Assembly (NCBI GenBank): GCA_944386115.1
Contig: CALWZV010000007.1
Coordinates: forward strand, 1-43,157
Reading direction: 5' to 3'
Length of the DNA stretch: 43,157 nucleotides
From: an uncultured Clostridia bacterium
GTDB taxonomy: Bacteria > Bacillota > Clostridia > TANB77 > CAG-508
Position 1 is the first letter of the stretch. The number at the start of each line of letters is the position of its first letter. The translations under genes and the position numbers were made by a program. The notes beneath the pieces are model-generated. The model did not search any database, was not told the DNA's origin, and was given only the letters and a program-made list of their open reading frames with translations. This document shows, in pieces, positions 1 through 10,048 of the stretch.

Positions 1-11
1 GAACATTAAAG

Positions 12-57
12 TTTTATATAAAATAAAAACTTACGAACTTTTTACAGTCCGTAAGTT
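12..57 (-). terminator. tRNA-Gly terminator
   Basis: An 8-bp inverted repeat (28-35 with 50-57, AACTTACG/CGTAAGTT) lies ten bases past the tRNA-Gly 3' end. On the minus strand it is followed by a T-rich run, as expected of an intrinsic terminator. Confidence 0.7.
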
Positions 58-65
58 GTATTCAA

Positions 66-140
<75 letters not shown>

Positions 141-149
141 ATATCTAGT

Positions 150-178
150 ATTATATCATATTGAATTAGTATTTACAA
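150..178 (-). promoter_or_regulatory. promoter of tRNA-Gly
   Basis: On the minus strand TTGTAA (173-178) and a perfect TATAAT (150-155) are 17 bases apart. The -10 box ends nine bases before the tRNA 5' end. The tRNA is therefore probably transcribed from its own promoter, which overlaps the end of the preceding small gene. Confidence 0.75.
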
Positions 179-361
179 GTTTAATACAACCATTAGTCCA
201 CCAATAGTTGCCAAAATAAATCCAGTCATTTTCATTCCTAGTGAACCTTCATTTTGATCTCCAAATCCAAAGAATTTCATCGTTAAAATTCTTGCATCAT
301 ATATCATAATTACACCTATTAAACTAAATATTATACCTATAAACTTTATAATCATTTGCAT
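173..361 (-). CDS. small two-helix membrane protein
   Basis: A 62-residue protein with two hydrophobic segments (about residues 3-20 and 43-61) joined by a polar, glycine-rich loop containing FGFGDQNEGS. The start ATG has a GAGGT ribosome binding site upstream. It lies 27 bases after recG on the same strand and could be co-transcribed with it. I do not recognise the family and assign no function beyond a probable inner-membrane location. Confidence 0.6.
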   Translation of the reverse strand: MQMIIKFIGIIFSLIGVIMIYDARILTMKFFGFGDQNEGSLGMKMTGFILATIGGLMVVLNL

Positions 362-388
362 AACATACCTCTTTTACTATAATTTTTA

Positions 389-2435
389 TTATATTTCTAT
401 TCTACCTTTAAATTTGTTGTCAATTATTGTCTTTAGTTTCTCATTTTCTTTTTTTTCTAAATTTGGATCCTTACTCATTATGTTTATTGCAACACTTTGT
501 ACTGATTTCAATAATTCCATATCTTCAAATAAATTGGCAATTTTAAATTCTGGAAGTCCATGTTGTTTTGTTCCAAAAAATTCACCTGTACCTCTTAAGC
601 TTAAATCTTTTTCTGATATTACAAACCCATCATTAGTTTTTACCATAACTTCCATTCTTTGTTTTATTGTATCAGAATTTCCTTCATATTTCAATATACA
701 ATATGATTTATATTCCCCTCTTCCTACTCTTCCTCTTAATTGGTGTAATGCTGCAAGTCCAAACCTTTCAGCGTTCTCTATTATCATAATACTAGCATTT
801 GGAACATTTACTCCAACTTCTATTACTGTTGTTGAAATTAATATATCAATTTCTTTTCTTTTAAACTTATCCATTATTTCTTCTTTTTCTTTTGGTCTCA
901 TCTTGCCATGTAAATATTCAACTTTGTAATCTTTAAATATCTCATTTTTGTATTTTTCCGCAAGTTCTATTACAGATTGTGCATTTATTTCTTCATTCTC
1001 TTCAACTAAAGGACATACTATATAGGCTTGTCTTCCTTCATTTAGCTGTTCCTTTACAAAATTATTAACTCTATTTTCCATACTTTTTCTTACAGCAAAT
1101 GTATCTATCTTCTTTCTATTTGGAGGTAGTTCATCAATTATTGATATATCCAAATCTCCATATAATATTAGTGCTAATGTTCTAGGTATTGGTGTTGCTG
1201 TCATTACTAATACATCTGGATTTTTTCCTTTGTTGTTTATAGTTGTTCTCTGTCTTACTCCAAATCTGTGTTGTTCATCTGTAATTACGAGTCCTAGCTT
1301 ATTAAATACTACATTCTCTTCTAAAATAGCATGTGTTCCTATTAATATATCTATTTCGCCACTTTTTAGTCTTTCTAAAATTTCTTCTTTTTTCTTTTTG
1401 CTTATACCACTTATCAATAACTCACACTTAATATTGTATTGCGATAATACTTTTGTAAATTCTTCTAAGTGCTGCTTAGCTAAAATTGCTGTTGGTGCCA
1501 TTATTGTTGCTTGATAGTCAGATTTTACAGCTTTATATGCAGCAATCATTGCAACTACAGTTTTTCCGTGATCCAACATCCCCTTGCAACAAACGATTCA
1601 TAGGCTTATTACTTTCCATATCTTTATCTATTTCTTCTAATACCCTTAATTGAGCATTTGTTAGTTTAAATGGTAAATTGTTTATTACATCAGATATTTT
1701 TATTTCTTTACTAAATTCAATTCCTGTTTTTATATTGTTATATTTGTTTTTTAATCCTAATAAAGCAATTTGCATTGTTAATAGCTCTTCAAATGCAAGT
1801 CTTTTCCTTGCTTTCGAAAAGTTTTCAAAATTATCTGGAAAATGTATTTGTTTTATTGCTTTATCATAATCATATAAATTATATTCTTTTACCAAATATT
1901 CTGGTAAAGTTTCATCAAGTTCTCCAACATCATTTAGTCCATTTTCTATTATTTTTCTAATCACATTTTGAGATAAATCATATGTAAGTGGATATATTGG
2001 TATAATCTTACCCGTATTTTTGCTATTTTCTATTTCATCAAAAACAGGAGAAACTATTTCTATTTTTCCAAGTTTGTTAATTGCTTTTCCAAAAAACCTG
2101 TACTTTTCTCCTTTTTTTATTTTATCTTTCAAATATGGTTGATTATACCATATCAATTGGCAGTATCCTGTTTCATCTTTTGCCATTGCTCTGTAAATTG
2201 TAAGTTTTGGTCTTACTCTAAACTCTGTTAATTTTGTAGTAACATATGCCTCAATCAAAACTTCCTGATTACTTACTATTTCAGATATTTTTGTACTTTT
2301 GCTTCTATCTTCATGTTCTCTAGGAAAATATGTTATTAAATCTTCTAATGTATATATATTTAACCTATTTAATAACTTAGCCCTATTAGGCCCCACACCT
2401 TTTACATATTTTACATCCTTTTTTAGGTCAGCCAT
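389..2435 (-). CDS. recG: ATP-dependent DNA helicase RecG (+1 shift at CGG)
   Basis: RecG remodels stalled forks and branched DNA. The N-terminal wedge/OB region starts MADLKKDVKYVKGVGPNRA and contains YFPREHEDRS. The helicase core follows with DEQHRFGVRQR (DEAH-like box), MTATPIPRTL, STTVIEVGVNVPNA and QLRGRVGRG. ATG at 2435 is chosen because GGAGG precedes it. The frame breaks once: codon CGG at 1566-1568, inside Walker A. Skipping the C restores GDVGSGKTVVAMIAAY exactly. With that single shift the product is 681 residues, normal for RecG. Without it, translation ends 11 codons later and the protein has no motor. I treat it as functional and decoded by the CGGA rule, not as a pseudogene. 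Confidence 0.93.
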
Positions 2436-2564
2436 ATGTTCCTCCTTAGGATATATTTTAACATATTTTTCAAAAAGAGCAAATGTTTTTATCATTATCT
2501 TGCTTTTTTGTTATTTTATGTTAAAATATATAACAATAAAATTTCAAGAAGGGAATGATTTTTG

Positions 2565-3786
2565 ATGCCAAATGTTTTTGACGTTTTAGAAGAAAGAGGT
2601 TTTATAGAACAAATGACACACGAAAAAGAAATTAAAGATTTATTTGCAAAAGAAAGTGTACCTTTCTATATAGGATTTGATCCAACTGCTGATAGTCTTC
2701 ATATTGGTCATTTTGTTTCTATGATGGTTGCATCACACATGCAAAAACACGGTCATAAACCAATAATCTTAATAGGTGGCGGAACTGCCACAATTGGTGA
2801 TCCTTCACGGAAAAACAGATATGAGAAGAATGATGACTCGTGAAGAAATTGACCATAATGTTCAATGCTTTAAAGTCCAACTATCTAAATTCTTAAATTT
2901 TGATGGTGAAAATGCTGCAATCATTGTTAATAATGCTGATTGGCTTTTAGAGCTAAAATACGTGGATTTTATGAGAAAAATAGGTAGCTTGTTTTCTGTT
3001 AATAGAATGCTTGCTGCTGAATGCTATAAACAAAGAATGGAAGAAGGACTTACATTTTTCGAGCTTGGTTATATGCTTATGCAATCATATGATTTTCTAT
3101 ATTTGCATGATAAATACGGTTGCAAACTTCAAATTGGTGGTAATGATCAATGGTCTAATATAATTGGCGGAGTTGAATTAATCAGAAAAATTGGAAGCGA
3201 AGATTCTTTTGGTCTAACATTTAGATTGCTTACTACTAAAGAAGGCAAAAAAATGGGAAAAACAGAAAAAGGAGCATTATGGTTAGATCCAAATAAAACA
3301 TCTCCATATGAATTTTATCAATATTGGAGAAATATTGCAGATGAAGATGTAAGAACAGTATTATGTTTACTTACATTTTTACCAATGGAAGAAGTAGATA
3401 AATTGTCAAGCCTAGAAGATGAAAAAATAAATGAAGCAAAAAAAATAGCAGCATTTGAAATAACTAAATTAATTCATGGTGAAGAAGAAGCAAAAAAAGC
3501 TGAACAAGCTGCTTTGTCTTTATTCACAGGCACGGGCTCATTAGAAAATGTTCCAACAACAAAAATAAATAACTATAATATATCAATTATAGATGCATTA
3601 CTTCTAGCAAACTTTGCTCCATCTAAAGGCCAAGCAAAAATACTAATTACACAAGGCGGAGTAAATTTGAATGATGAAAAAATTTCAGATATTAATTATA
3701 TGCTTTCAGAAAAAGATTTTAAAAATGGTTATGCAATAATTAAGAAAGGAAAAAAATCTTACCATAAACTAGAAATTGAAAAATAA
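2565..3786 (+). CDS. tyrS: tyrosyl-tRNA synthetase (+1 shift at CGG)
   Basis: Charges tRNA-Tyr and is essential. Class I motifs are present: the HIGH equivalent SLHIGHF, the tyrosine-binding region GGNDQWSNI, the KMSKS equivalent KKMGKT, and a C-terminal S4 RNA-binding domain ([15 protein letters not shown]). The start ATG follows a GAAGGGA site. At 2808-2810 the frame meets CGG; taking C-GGA as glycine restores the conserved GDPSGKTDMR. Corrected length is 406 residues, normal for the family. No T-box leader is visible; only about 130 bases separate it from the divergent recG. An essential gene disrupted this way argues that the shift is made in the cell. Confidence 0.94.
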
Positions 3787-3797
3787 ATTTTAACCAT

Positions 3798-3837
3798 ATA
3801 ATAATGCCTCGACTAATCTTAGACGAGGCATTATTAT
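3798..3837. terminator. bidirectional terminator between tyrS and clpX
   Basis: A perfect 14-bp inverted repeat (3798-3811 with 3824-3837) with a 12-base loop and AT-rich flanks lies between the convergent 3' ends of tyrS and clpX. Confidence 0.85.
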
Positions 3838-3846
3838 ATTAAAATA

Positions 3847-5145
3847 TTATACTGCATTTTGTTTTTTAGTTTGAGTTTTTTTCTTCTTTAATTGTTCTTG
3901 ATTTTCTTCTTTTTTTTCATTTATTACCAAAATTGGTGGTTCTTTTTTCTCAACAGTTCCCTTTGTTATAATACATTTTTCTATCTTAGGGTTTGATGGA
4001 ATTTCAAACATAATATCTTGCATTACATCTTCTATTATTGACCTTAGTCCTCTAGCCCCTGTATTCCTTTCTATTGCTTTATCTACAATCAATTCTAAAG
4101 CATCTTTTTCAAACTCTAATTCTACATTATCTAATTTCAATAATTGCTTATACTGTTTTATTAAAGCATTTTTAGGTTCTGTTACAATTCTTATTAAAGT
4201 TTCTTTATCTAATTCTTTTAATGTTGATATTATTGGTAATCTTCCAACAAATTCTGGTATCAATCCAAATTTTAATAAATCTTGTGGTAATAATTCTTTT
4301 AATATTTCTGATTTATCTTCATCTTTTTTGCTTTCAATTTTTGCACCAAATCCCATTGATTTTTTACCAATTCTATCTTTTATAATCTTCTCAATTCCTT
4401 CAAATGCTCCACCACAAATAAATAATATATTCTCTGTATTTATTTGTATAAACTCTTGATGTGGATGTTTTCTTCCACCTTGTGGTGGAACAGAAGCAAT
4501 TGTTCCTTCTACTATCTTCAAAAGAGCTTGTTGCACACCCTCTCCACTTACATCCCTTGTTATTGAAGGATTTTCAGATTTTCTTGATATTTTATCTATT
4601 TCATCTATATATATAATTCCTCTTTCTGCTTTTTCTATATCATTATCAGCTGCTTGAATTAATTTCAATAAAATATTTTCAACATCTTCACCAACATATC
4701 CTGCCTCTGTTAATGTTGTAGCATCTGCAATAGCAAAAGGTACATCTAATATTTTTGCAAGTGTTTGAGCTAGCATAGTTTTTCCACAACCTGTTGGCCC
4801 AATTAATAAAACATTACTTTTTTGTATTTCAACATCATTTATTTTATCTTTATTTCTTATTCTTTTATAATGGTTATACACAGCTACTGATAATGCTTTT
4901 TTTGCCTCATCTTGACCTATTATATATTCATCTAATATTTTTTTTATTTCAGCTGGGCTAAGAACTTTTTTTCTTTTAGGTTCAGAAGGTATTTCTTCAT
5001 AAAACCCACTTTCAATAATTGTATTGCAAGTTAGTATACATTCATCACATATATATACATTATTTGGTCCTGCAACTATTTTTTTTACTGCTTCTTGTGT
5101 TTTTCCACAAAAAGAACATCTAATATTATTTTCCATTCTTGGCAT
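3847..5145 (-). CDS. clpX: ClpX, ATP-dependent unfoldase of ClpXP
   Basis: A 432-residue AAA+ unfoldase that delivers substrates to ClpP. The N-terminal C4 zinc-binding domain has CSFCGK and CDECILTC. Walker A is GPTGCGKT, Walker [11 protein letters not shown], sensor and arginine-finger region [21 protein letters not shown], and the sensor-2 motif [13 protein letters not shown]. The C-terminal tail is lysine and glutamine rich. It is 19 bases downstream of clpP in the order tig-clpP-clpX, a common firmicute arrangement. I see no CGG in any frame of this gene. Confidence 0.97.
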   Translation of the reverse strand: MPRMENNIRCSFCGKTQEAVKKIVAGPNNVYICDECILTCNTIIESGFYEEIPSEPKRKKVLSPAEIKKILDEYIIGQDEAKKALSVAVYNHYKRIRNKDKINDVEIQKSNVLLIGPTGCGKTMLAQTLAKILDVPFAIADATTLTEAGYVGEDVENILLKLIQAADNDIEKAERGIIYIDEIDKISRKSENPSITRDVSGEGVQQALLKIVEGTIASVPPQGGRKHPHQEFIQINTENILFICGGAFEGIEKIIKDRIGKKSMGFGAKIESKKDEDKSEILKELLPQDLLKFGLIPEFVGRLPIISTLKELDKETLIRIVTEPKNALIKQYKQLLKLDNVELEFEKDALELIVDKAIERNTGARGLRSIIEDVMQDIMFEIPSNPKIEKCIITKGTVEKKEPPILVINEKKEENQEQLKKKKTQTKKQNAV

Positions 5146-5164
5146 ATTTATCTCCTAATTTTAA

Positions 5165-5767
5165 TTATGGTCTTTTGTCTATTATTTCATCAATTAGTCC
5201 ATATTTAAGAGCTTCTTCTGCTGTCATATAATTATCTCTTTCTGTATCTTGAATTATTTTTTCCAAACTCTGACCTGTTCTTTCACTTAATATTCTATTA
5301 AGTTTTTCCCTTGTTTTTACCATATGGTCTGCATGTATTTTGATTTCAGTAGTCTGTCCTGAAATTCCTCCACCACCAATTAATGGCTGGTGTATTAATA
5401 TTTCTGCATTTGGTGTTGCACATCTTCTACCTTTTGTACCTGCAGACAATAAGAATGCACCCATACTTGCAGCTAATCCAACACATATTGTAGCAACAGG
5501 ACATTTTATATAGTTCATAGTATCGTATATTGCCATTCCATCTGTTATTGATCCACCAGGGCTATTTATATAAAATGAAATTTCTTTATCAGGATCTTCT
5601 GATTCCAAAAATAACATTTGAGCTACGACTAAACTAGCAGTTACATGATTTACATCTTCACTTAAAAATATTATTCTATCTTTTAATAATCTTGAGAATA
5701 TATCATATGATCTTTCACCTCTATTCGTTTGCTCAATAACATAAGGTACTAAACTATTTTGTAACAT
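5165..5767 (-). CDS. clpP: ClpP protease subunit
   Basis: A 200-residue serine peptidase that forms the proteolytic chamber with ClpX. The catalytic serine is S101 in GLAASMGAF, the histidine H126 in [11 protein letters not shown], and the aspartate is expected in DTERDNYM. The oxyanion glycines (NSPGGSI) are present. It lies between tig and clpX on the same strand with short gaps, so one transcript is likely. Confidence 0.97.
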   Translation of the reverse strand: MLQNSLVPYVIEQTNRGERSYDIFSRLLKDRIIFLSEDVNHVTASLVVAQMLFLESEDPDKEISFYINSPGGSITDGMAIYDTMNYIKCPVATICVGLAASMGAFLLSAGTKGRRCATPNAEILIHQPLIGGGGISGQTTEIKIHADHMVKTREKLNRILSERTGQSLEKIIQDTERDNYMTAEEALKYGLIDEIIDKRP

Positions 5768-5795
5768 ATAAAAATCAATCCTCCTCTTTATTTAC

Positions 5796-7079
5796 CTATT
5801 TTAATTTGGCATTTTTCACAACATAATCAACTGTCTTTTCAGCTTTTAAGTTTTCTTCTAAATATTTCTTTAAATTTTCATTATTTAGAAGTTCATCTTC
5901 TTTTCTTCCATATTTTTCTGCCATCTCTTTTATTTTGTCTTCTATCTCTTTCTCATCAACTTTTATGTCAGCATCTTTTGAAATAGCTTCAATTATTAAT
6001 CTTACTTTCACTGACTTTTTAGCTTGCTCCTCATATTCTTTTCTAAATTCATCCATAGTTTTATTTATTATTTTTAAATAATCTTCTAATTTCATTCCTT
6101 GGTAGCTTAATCTTCCTCTAACTTCTTCTACAGCATTATCTATTTCTGTTTCAATCATTCCTGATGGAATATCTATTTCTGTATTTTCGCAAAGCACATC
6201 TACTGCAGCATTTTCTGTTTCTGATTTTTCTCGTTCTTTATTTTGTTTTTCAAGTCTTTCTTTTATATTATTTTTCAAATCTGAAAGTGTGTCAAATTCG
6301 CTTGTGTCTTTTGCAAACTCATCATCTATTTTAGGTAATTCTTTAACTTTAATTTCATGTAATTTAACTTTAAATGTTGCATCTTTTCCAGCTAAATCTT
6401 TTGAAAAATATTCATCAGGAAATTTTACATTTATATCTTTTTCCTCATCAATTTTCATTCCTACTATTTGTTCTTCAAATCCTGGGATAAATGTTTTACT
6501 TCCTATTGTAAGTTCATGATTTTCTGCTTTTCCACCATCAAAAGGTTTGCCATCTACAAATCCTTCAAAATCTATTACAACAACATCTTGTTCTTTTACT
6601 GGTCTATCATTTACAGTAACTAATCTTGAATTATGTTCTGCCATATGTTCTAATTCATGTTCTATGTCATTTTCAGATACATTATACTCTACTTTTTTTA
6701 TTTCTATACCTTTATATTTACCTAATTTTACTTCTGGTTTTGTTTGAACAGTAGCTGAGAATTTTAAATCTTTTCCTTTCTCCATTTGAGATATCTCTAT
6801 TTCAGGCTTACTCACAGCTTCAATGTTATTTTCTTTTAAAGCTTGTTCATAAATTTCTGGTACCAATTCATTAAAAGCATCCTCGTAAAATATTTGAACA
6901 CCATATTGTTTTTCAACAATATGAAATGGTGCTTTTCCTTTTCTAAATCCTGGAATATTAAAATATTTTGCATTTTTATTAAAAACTGTTTGAATTGCAT
7001 TTTCAAACTTTTCTGCTTCTATTTCAAAATCTATCTTTAGTTCATTATTTTTTTCTGTCTTTTCAACTTTTACATTCAT
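5796..7079 (-). CDS. tig: trigger factor
   Basis: Ribosome-associated chaperone and peptidyl-prolyl isomerase. The N-terminal ribosome-binding domain carries the signature PGFRKGKAP, the FKBP-type domain contains VVIDFEGFVDGKPF and ELTIGSKTFIPGFEEQ, and the C-terminal domain is long and helical. The ATG at 7079 gives MNVKVEKTEKN, about 427 residues, a usual length. It heads the tig-clpP-clpX cluster. Confidence 0.96.
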   Translation of the reverse strand: MNVKVEKTEKNNELKIDFEIEAEKFENAIQTVFNKNAKYFNIPGFRKGKAPFHIVEKQYGVQIFYEDAFNELVPEIYEQALKENNIEAVSKPEIEISQMEKGKDLKFSATVQTKPEVKLGKYKGIEIKKVEYNVSENDIEHELEHMAEHNSRLVTVNDRPVKEQDVVVIDFEGFVDGKPFDGGKAENHELTIGSKTFIPGFEEQIVGMKIDEEKDINVKFPDEYFSKDLAGKDATFKVKLHEIKVKELPKIDDEFAKDTSEFDTLSDLKNNIKERLEKQNKEREKSETENAAVDVLCENTEIDIPSGMIETEIDNAVEEVRGRLSYQGMKLEDYLKIINKTMDEFRKEYEEQAKKSVKVRLIIEAISKDADIKVDEKEIEDKIKEMAEKYGRKEDELLNNENLKKYLEENLKAEKTVDYVVKNAKLK

Positions 7080-7112
7080 TATTATCAAAATCCTTCCATA
7101 TAAAATTTAAAA

Positions 7113-7187
7113 TGGTGACCCGTACGGGAATCGAACCCATCATTCAGCCTTGAGAGGGCTGCGTCTTAACCGATTGACCAACGGGCC
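7113..7187 (-). tRNA. tRNA-Glu(CUC)
   Basis: A full cloverleaf with encoded CCA: acceptor GGCCCGT/ACGGGTC, D arm containing GGTCAATCGGTTAAGAC, anticodon stem CAGCC/GGCTG, loop CTCTCAA giving anticodon CUC, T loop TTCGATT. It sits between tig and the compositionally odd gene at 7299-8090. Confidence 0.95.
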
Positions 7188-7262
7188 ATTAATATTATAT
7201 TTATATCATAAACAATACAAAAAAGTCAAGCATTCAAATAACATTAAGCATCAATTCATCAT

Positions 7263-7290
7263 AGAAGGGCAGAAATTTTCCTGCCCTTCT
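7263..7290. terminator. strong hairpin after the SH3-like gene
   Basis: A perfect 10-bp stem (AGAAGGGCAG at 7263-7272, CTGCCCTTCT at 7281-7290) with an 8-base loop lies just past the stop codon at 7299. There is no good T run on the minus strand, so it may be a weak terminator or an mRNA-stabilising hairpin. Confidence 0.5.
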
Positions 7291-7298
7291 TAGTGTTA

Positions 7299-8090
7299 CT
7301 ACAAAACGGATTCTACTGGAATGTACCCGAGCATATTGCCAAATTCTTCATTATATACTCGAATCATCCAGAATTCGCCACTTCTTGCAATAATTTCACA
7401 CCTGTTTCCTACTCGCAAACTTGTTATATAGTTTGCTCCTTCGCTTGGCTCAACAAATACTTTTGTATCTGTTGTAATATTTACCTGAGAAACTGTTGGC
7501 ATTGTCCAGAAAAATTCCATATAGCTTTCACTATAGAATTTTGGGTTTTTCACATAACCTATTGTGTTTTCATTTGCAATAAGATATGTTCCATTCCCAA
7601 AACTTCTTAAGACCCAAAACCATTCCATCTCTCTTCTTCCAGTTAGCAGATTAAAATCCTTCTCCAGAAAAATATCAGTCATCCTTGTTATGAAGATTTT
7701 TTCCGCACCTTCTTTTACAAATGCTGCCTCAACAAATCCTAAATCATCTCCATGTGTTACAACATAAAAATCATCAACTTCATCAATGATTTTTACTTCA
7801 TCAAACCGATTAACATATCCTAGTCTTGCAGAACCTATTTCAGGTTCTTCCCAAACACTTATCCTTGAACCCAAAACAACATTGTGTCTTGTTCCTACAT
7901 TGTTCAGTGCTAAGATTTCTAGAGAATCCACATCTGGAATGTAACTGTCGTAGTCCTTAAGTTCCCTAATGTACATATCAATCTCCACCTTTCCATTAGA
8001 TGTGTCAATCCAAAGATGATCTGCACAAGCAATTTGCCAGCAAGTTATAAGTATAACTATGCCAAATCCTAGAGCAAGCTTCCGTTTCAT
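7299..8090 (-). CDS. secreted SH3-like repeat protein, probably acquired
   Basis: About 263 residues, with a signal peptide of the form MKRKLALGFGIVILITCWQIACA. Segments such as SRISVWEEPEIGSARLGYVN and TKVFVEPSEGANYITSLRVG look like bacterial SH3 domains, suggesting cell-wall or envelope binding. ATG 8090 is chosen for its GGAGGGG site. Composition differs from its neighbours: more G/C-ending codons, and CGA and AGG arginines. It is the only gene here using CGG as an ordinary codon (8082-8084, residue 3; 7806-7808, residue 95), both fitting arginine and neither followed by a frame change. If CGGN is read as four bases in this cell, the gene would be mistranslated. Recent transfer beside tRNA-Glu is my inference. 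Confidence 0.75.
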   Translation of the reverse strand: MKRKLALGFGIVILITCWQIACADHLWIDTSNGKVEIDMYIRELKDYDSYIPDVDSLEILALNNVGTRHNVVLGSRISVWEEPEIGSARLGYVNRFDEVKIIDEVDDFYVVTHGDDLGFVEAAFVKEGAEKIFITRMTDIFLEKDFNLLTGRREMEWFWVLRSFGNGTYLIANENTIGYVKNPKFYSESYMEFFWTMPTVSQVNITTDTKVFVEPSEGANYITSLRVGNRCEIIARSGEFWMIRVYNEEFGNMLGYIPVESVL

Positions 8091-8129
8091 AAACACCCCT
8101 CCTCTATTTTAGCTGTTCCTTCAGCTTTA

Positions 8130-8555
8130 CTATGTATTATATATTTTTTTCGTGTTTATGTCAACAAGTTTCTCTCTTGAATATTCTAGTATATATTTTA
8201 ATCTATCATCTTGTCTTGTCATGTATAAATAACCAATCAGTGCCTCATATGCTGTAGAATAGATGTATTCAATCACTTTTGTATTTTTAGGCAAATGATG
8301 ATTTTTTGTATTTCTAGCCCTTCTTACTATTTCTTGTTCTTTTTCGCTTAAAACTTCTTCTAATTCTTTTAAAACCTCTGATTGGGCTTTCGCACATACA
8401 TATTTTATAGCTTCTCTATGTAATTTATTTGGTTTTAAGTTCGTAGTATTTACTAGGTATTCCCTTATATATAGCTCATATACCGCATCCCCAATATATG
8501 CTAAAATAAGTGGTGACATTGCATTTACTTCTTGTTCTGTTTTACTTTCCTTCAT
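8130..8555 (-). CDS. mrnC: Mini-ribonuclease III
   Basis: Catalytic-domain-only RNase III relative that matures 23S rRNA in firmicutes. It shows LAYIGDAVYELYIREYL near the N terminus, carrying the catalytic-domain acidic residues, then HREAIKYVCAKAQS, NTKNHHLPKN and YSTAYEALIGYLY. There is no dsRNA-binding domain, as expected. The ATG at 8555 follows AGGAG and gives about 141 residues. It overlaps the end of the histidine kinase gene region and is probably co-transcribed with it. Confidence 0.93.
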   Translation of the reverse strand: MKESKTEQEVNAMSPLILAYIGDAVYELYIREYLVNTTNLKPNKLHREAIKYVCAKAQSEVLKELEEVLSEKEQEIVRRARNTKNHHLPKNTKVIEYIYSTAYEALIGYLYMTRQDDRLKYILEYSREKLVDINTKKIYNT

Positions 8556-8556
8556 A

Positions 8557-10035
8557 TTACTCCTTTTTCTCTTTATCAAGTTCAAAATAAAATTCTACTC
8601 CATCTTCCCTATTTTCTACTCCATAATCATTACCGTAATTATTCATTATAGCTTTTACTAAAGATAAACCTATTCCTGTTCCACCATCTTCTCTATTTCT
8701 CGATTCATCTACTTTATAAAATCTATTCCATATTCTGCTTAAGTTCTCTTCATCTATATTCTTTCCTGTGTTAAACACTATAATTCTTATCTTACTTTCT
8801 CTTTCTTCAACAGTTATTCTTATAAGCTTTTTGCCATTTACTTCTTGAACATGTTTTATTGCATTTGTAAAATAATTAGTTAGTACTTGTTCTATATAAA
8901 AATCATCTGCATTAACTATAATTTCATCTTTAGAATTGATCTCAATTTTTATATTTTGTTCTTCATGCATTAATTTACTGTTTTTTACAACTTCATTAAT
9001 TAATTCCACTACATTGAAATTTGTGTTGTCAAATTTTCTATTACCATATTCCAATTTCATTAATTCTAACAATTGTTTTACTAATCTATCCATTTTATTT
9101 GCTTCATCTAGAATAACTTCTGAATAAAACTTCTTAGATTCTTCATCATTTACTACATTTTCAACTAATCCTTCTGCATATCCTTGAATTAATGCTATAG
9201 GTGTTTTTAGTTCATGTGAAACATCTGAAATAAATTGTTTTCTCATTTCATCTATTCTAGATTTTTCTTCTATATCTTTTTCTAATTCTATATTTGTTTT
9301 CTGAAGTTCCTTTATTGTTTTCTCCAACTTATTAGAAACAATATTCATACTATTTCCTAGGTCATTTATTTCATCTTCTGCATCTGTAATTCTATATTTT
9401 TTGCTAAAATCTAACTTCGCCATTCTTTTTGCAATATCATTAAGTTCTAATATAGGATATGTGAACTTGTTTGAAACAACAAGTACTGCAATACCAGCTG
9501 CAACTATCGCAAAACTTCCAACTATGTAGAAAAAGTTATTAAATATTTTTATACTTTCTTGTATTGGAGAAATTGGTAATCTTATATATAATGTATTACC
9601 ATTATCAAGAATTCCTGTAAGTATTATAAAATTAAAACTTCTTTTTGAATCAGTTATTTGTTTAACATTAATCTTTTCATCTGAATATACTTCTTTTCCA
9701 TCACTTTCAAGAATACTATTAATATTATCAAAACTTGATAAAAAATCTGTATTTGAAGTATATATACTAAGATTATTTTTGTTTCTGACAATAATATCAA
9801 AATCATTATTTAAAGCAATTTTTTCTAACTCAAATTCAACACTACTCTCATCTAAATTTTGATTATAAAAGTTATTTATTTTATTATATACATTCATTAA
9901 AGTTCTTTGTTTAGAATATACATAAAAATTCTCTAACATAAAATTATTTAAAAGAACAAAAAACACAATTATAACAATTAATACCGCACATAAAGTTATA
10001 AATAGTTTTACTCTTATTGATTTTAACTTTTTCAA
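8557..10035 (-). CDS. membrane sensor histidine kinase
   Basis: About 492 residues. TM1 is near residues 9-30, followed by an extracytoplasmic sensor region of about 140 residues, TM2 near 169-187, and a HAMP-like linker (YPILELNDIAKRMAKLDFS). The HisKA phosphoacceptor is H274 in ISDVSHELKTPIAL. The HATPase motifs are NYFTNAIKH (N box) and GGTGIGLSLVKAI (G box). The start is TTG at 10035, preceded by GGGGTG at suitable spacing. An ATG further upstream would place a CGG in frame, so the TTG choice also removes that exception. It pairs with the response regulator just upstream. Confidence 0.93.
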   Translation of the reverse strand: MKKLKSIRVKLFITLCAVLIVIIVFFVLLNNFMLENFYVYSKQRTLMNVYNKINNFYNQNLDESSVEFELEKIALNNDFDIIVRNKNNLSIYTSNTDFLSSFDNINSILESDGKEVYSDEKINVKQITDSKRSFNFIILTGILDNGNTLYIRLPISPIQESIKIFNNFFYIVGSFAIVAAGIAVLVVSNKFTYPILELNDIAKRMAKLDFSKKYRITDAEDEINDLGNSMNIVSNKLEKTIKELQKTNIELEKDIEEKSRIDEMRKQFISDVSHELKTPIALIQGYAEGLVENVVNDEESKKFYSEVILDEANKMDRLVKQLLELMKLEYGNRKFDNTNFNVVELINEVVKNSKLMHEEQNIKIEINSKDEIIVNADDFYIEQVLTNYFTNAIKHVQEVNGKKLIRITVEERESKIRIIVFNTGKNIDEENLSRIWNRFYKVDESRNREDGGTGIGLSLVKAIMNNYGNDYGVENREDGVEFYFELDKEKKE

Positions 10036-10048
10036 AGTTTCACCCCGT

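Noticed and set aside
414-929. plus-strand ORF opposite recG
   Set aside because: A low-complexity Ser/Phe-rich shadow of an AT-rich minus-strand gene. The same applies to the other plus-strand frames opposite clear genes.
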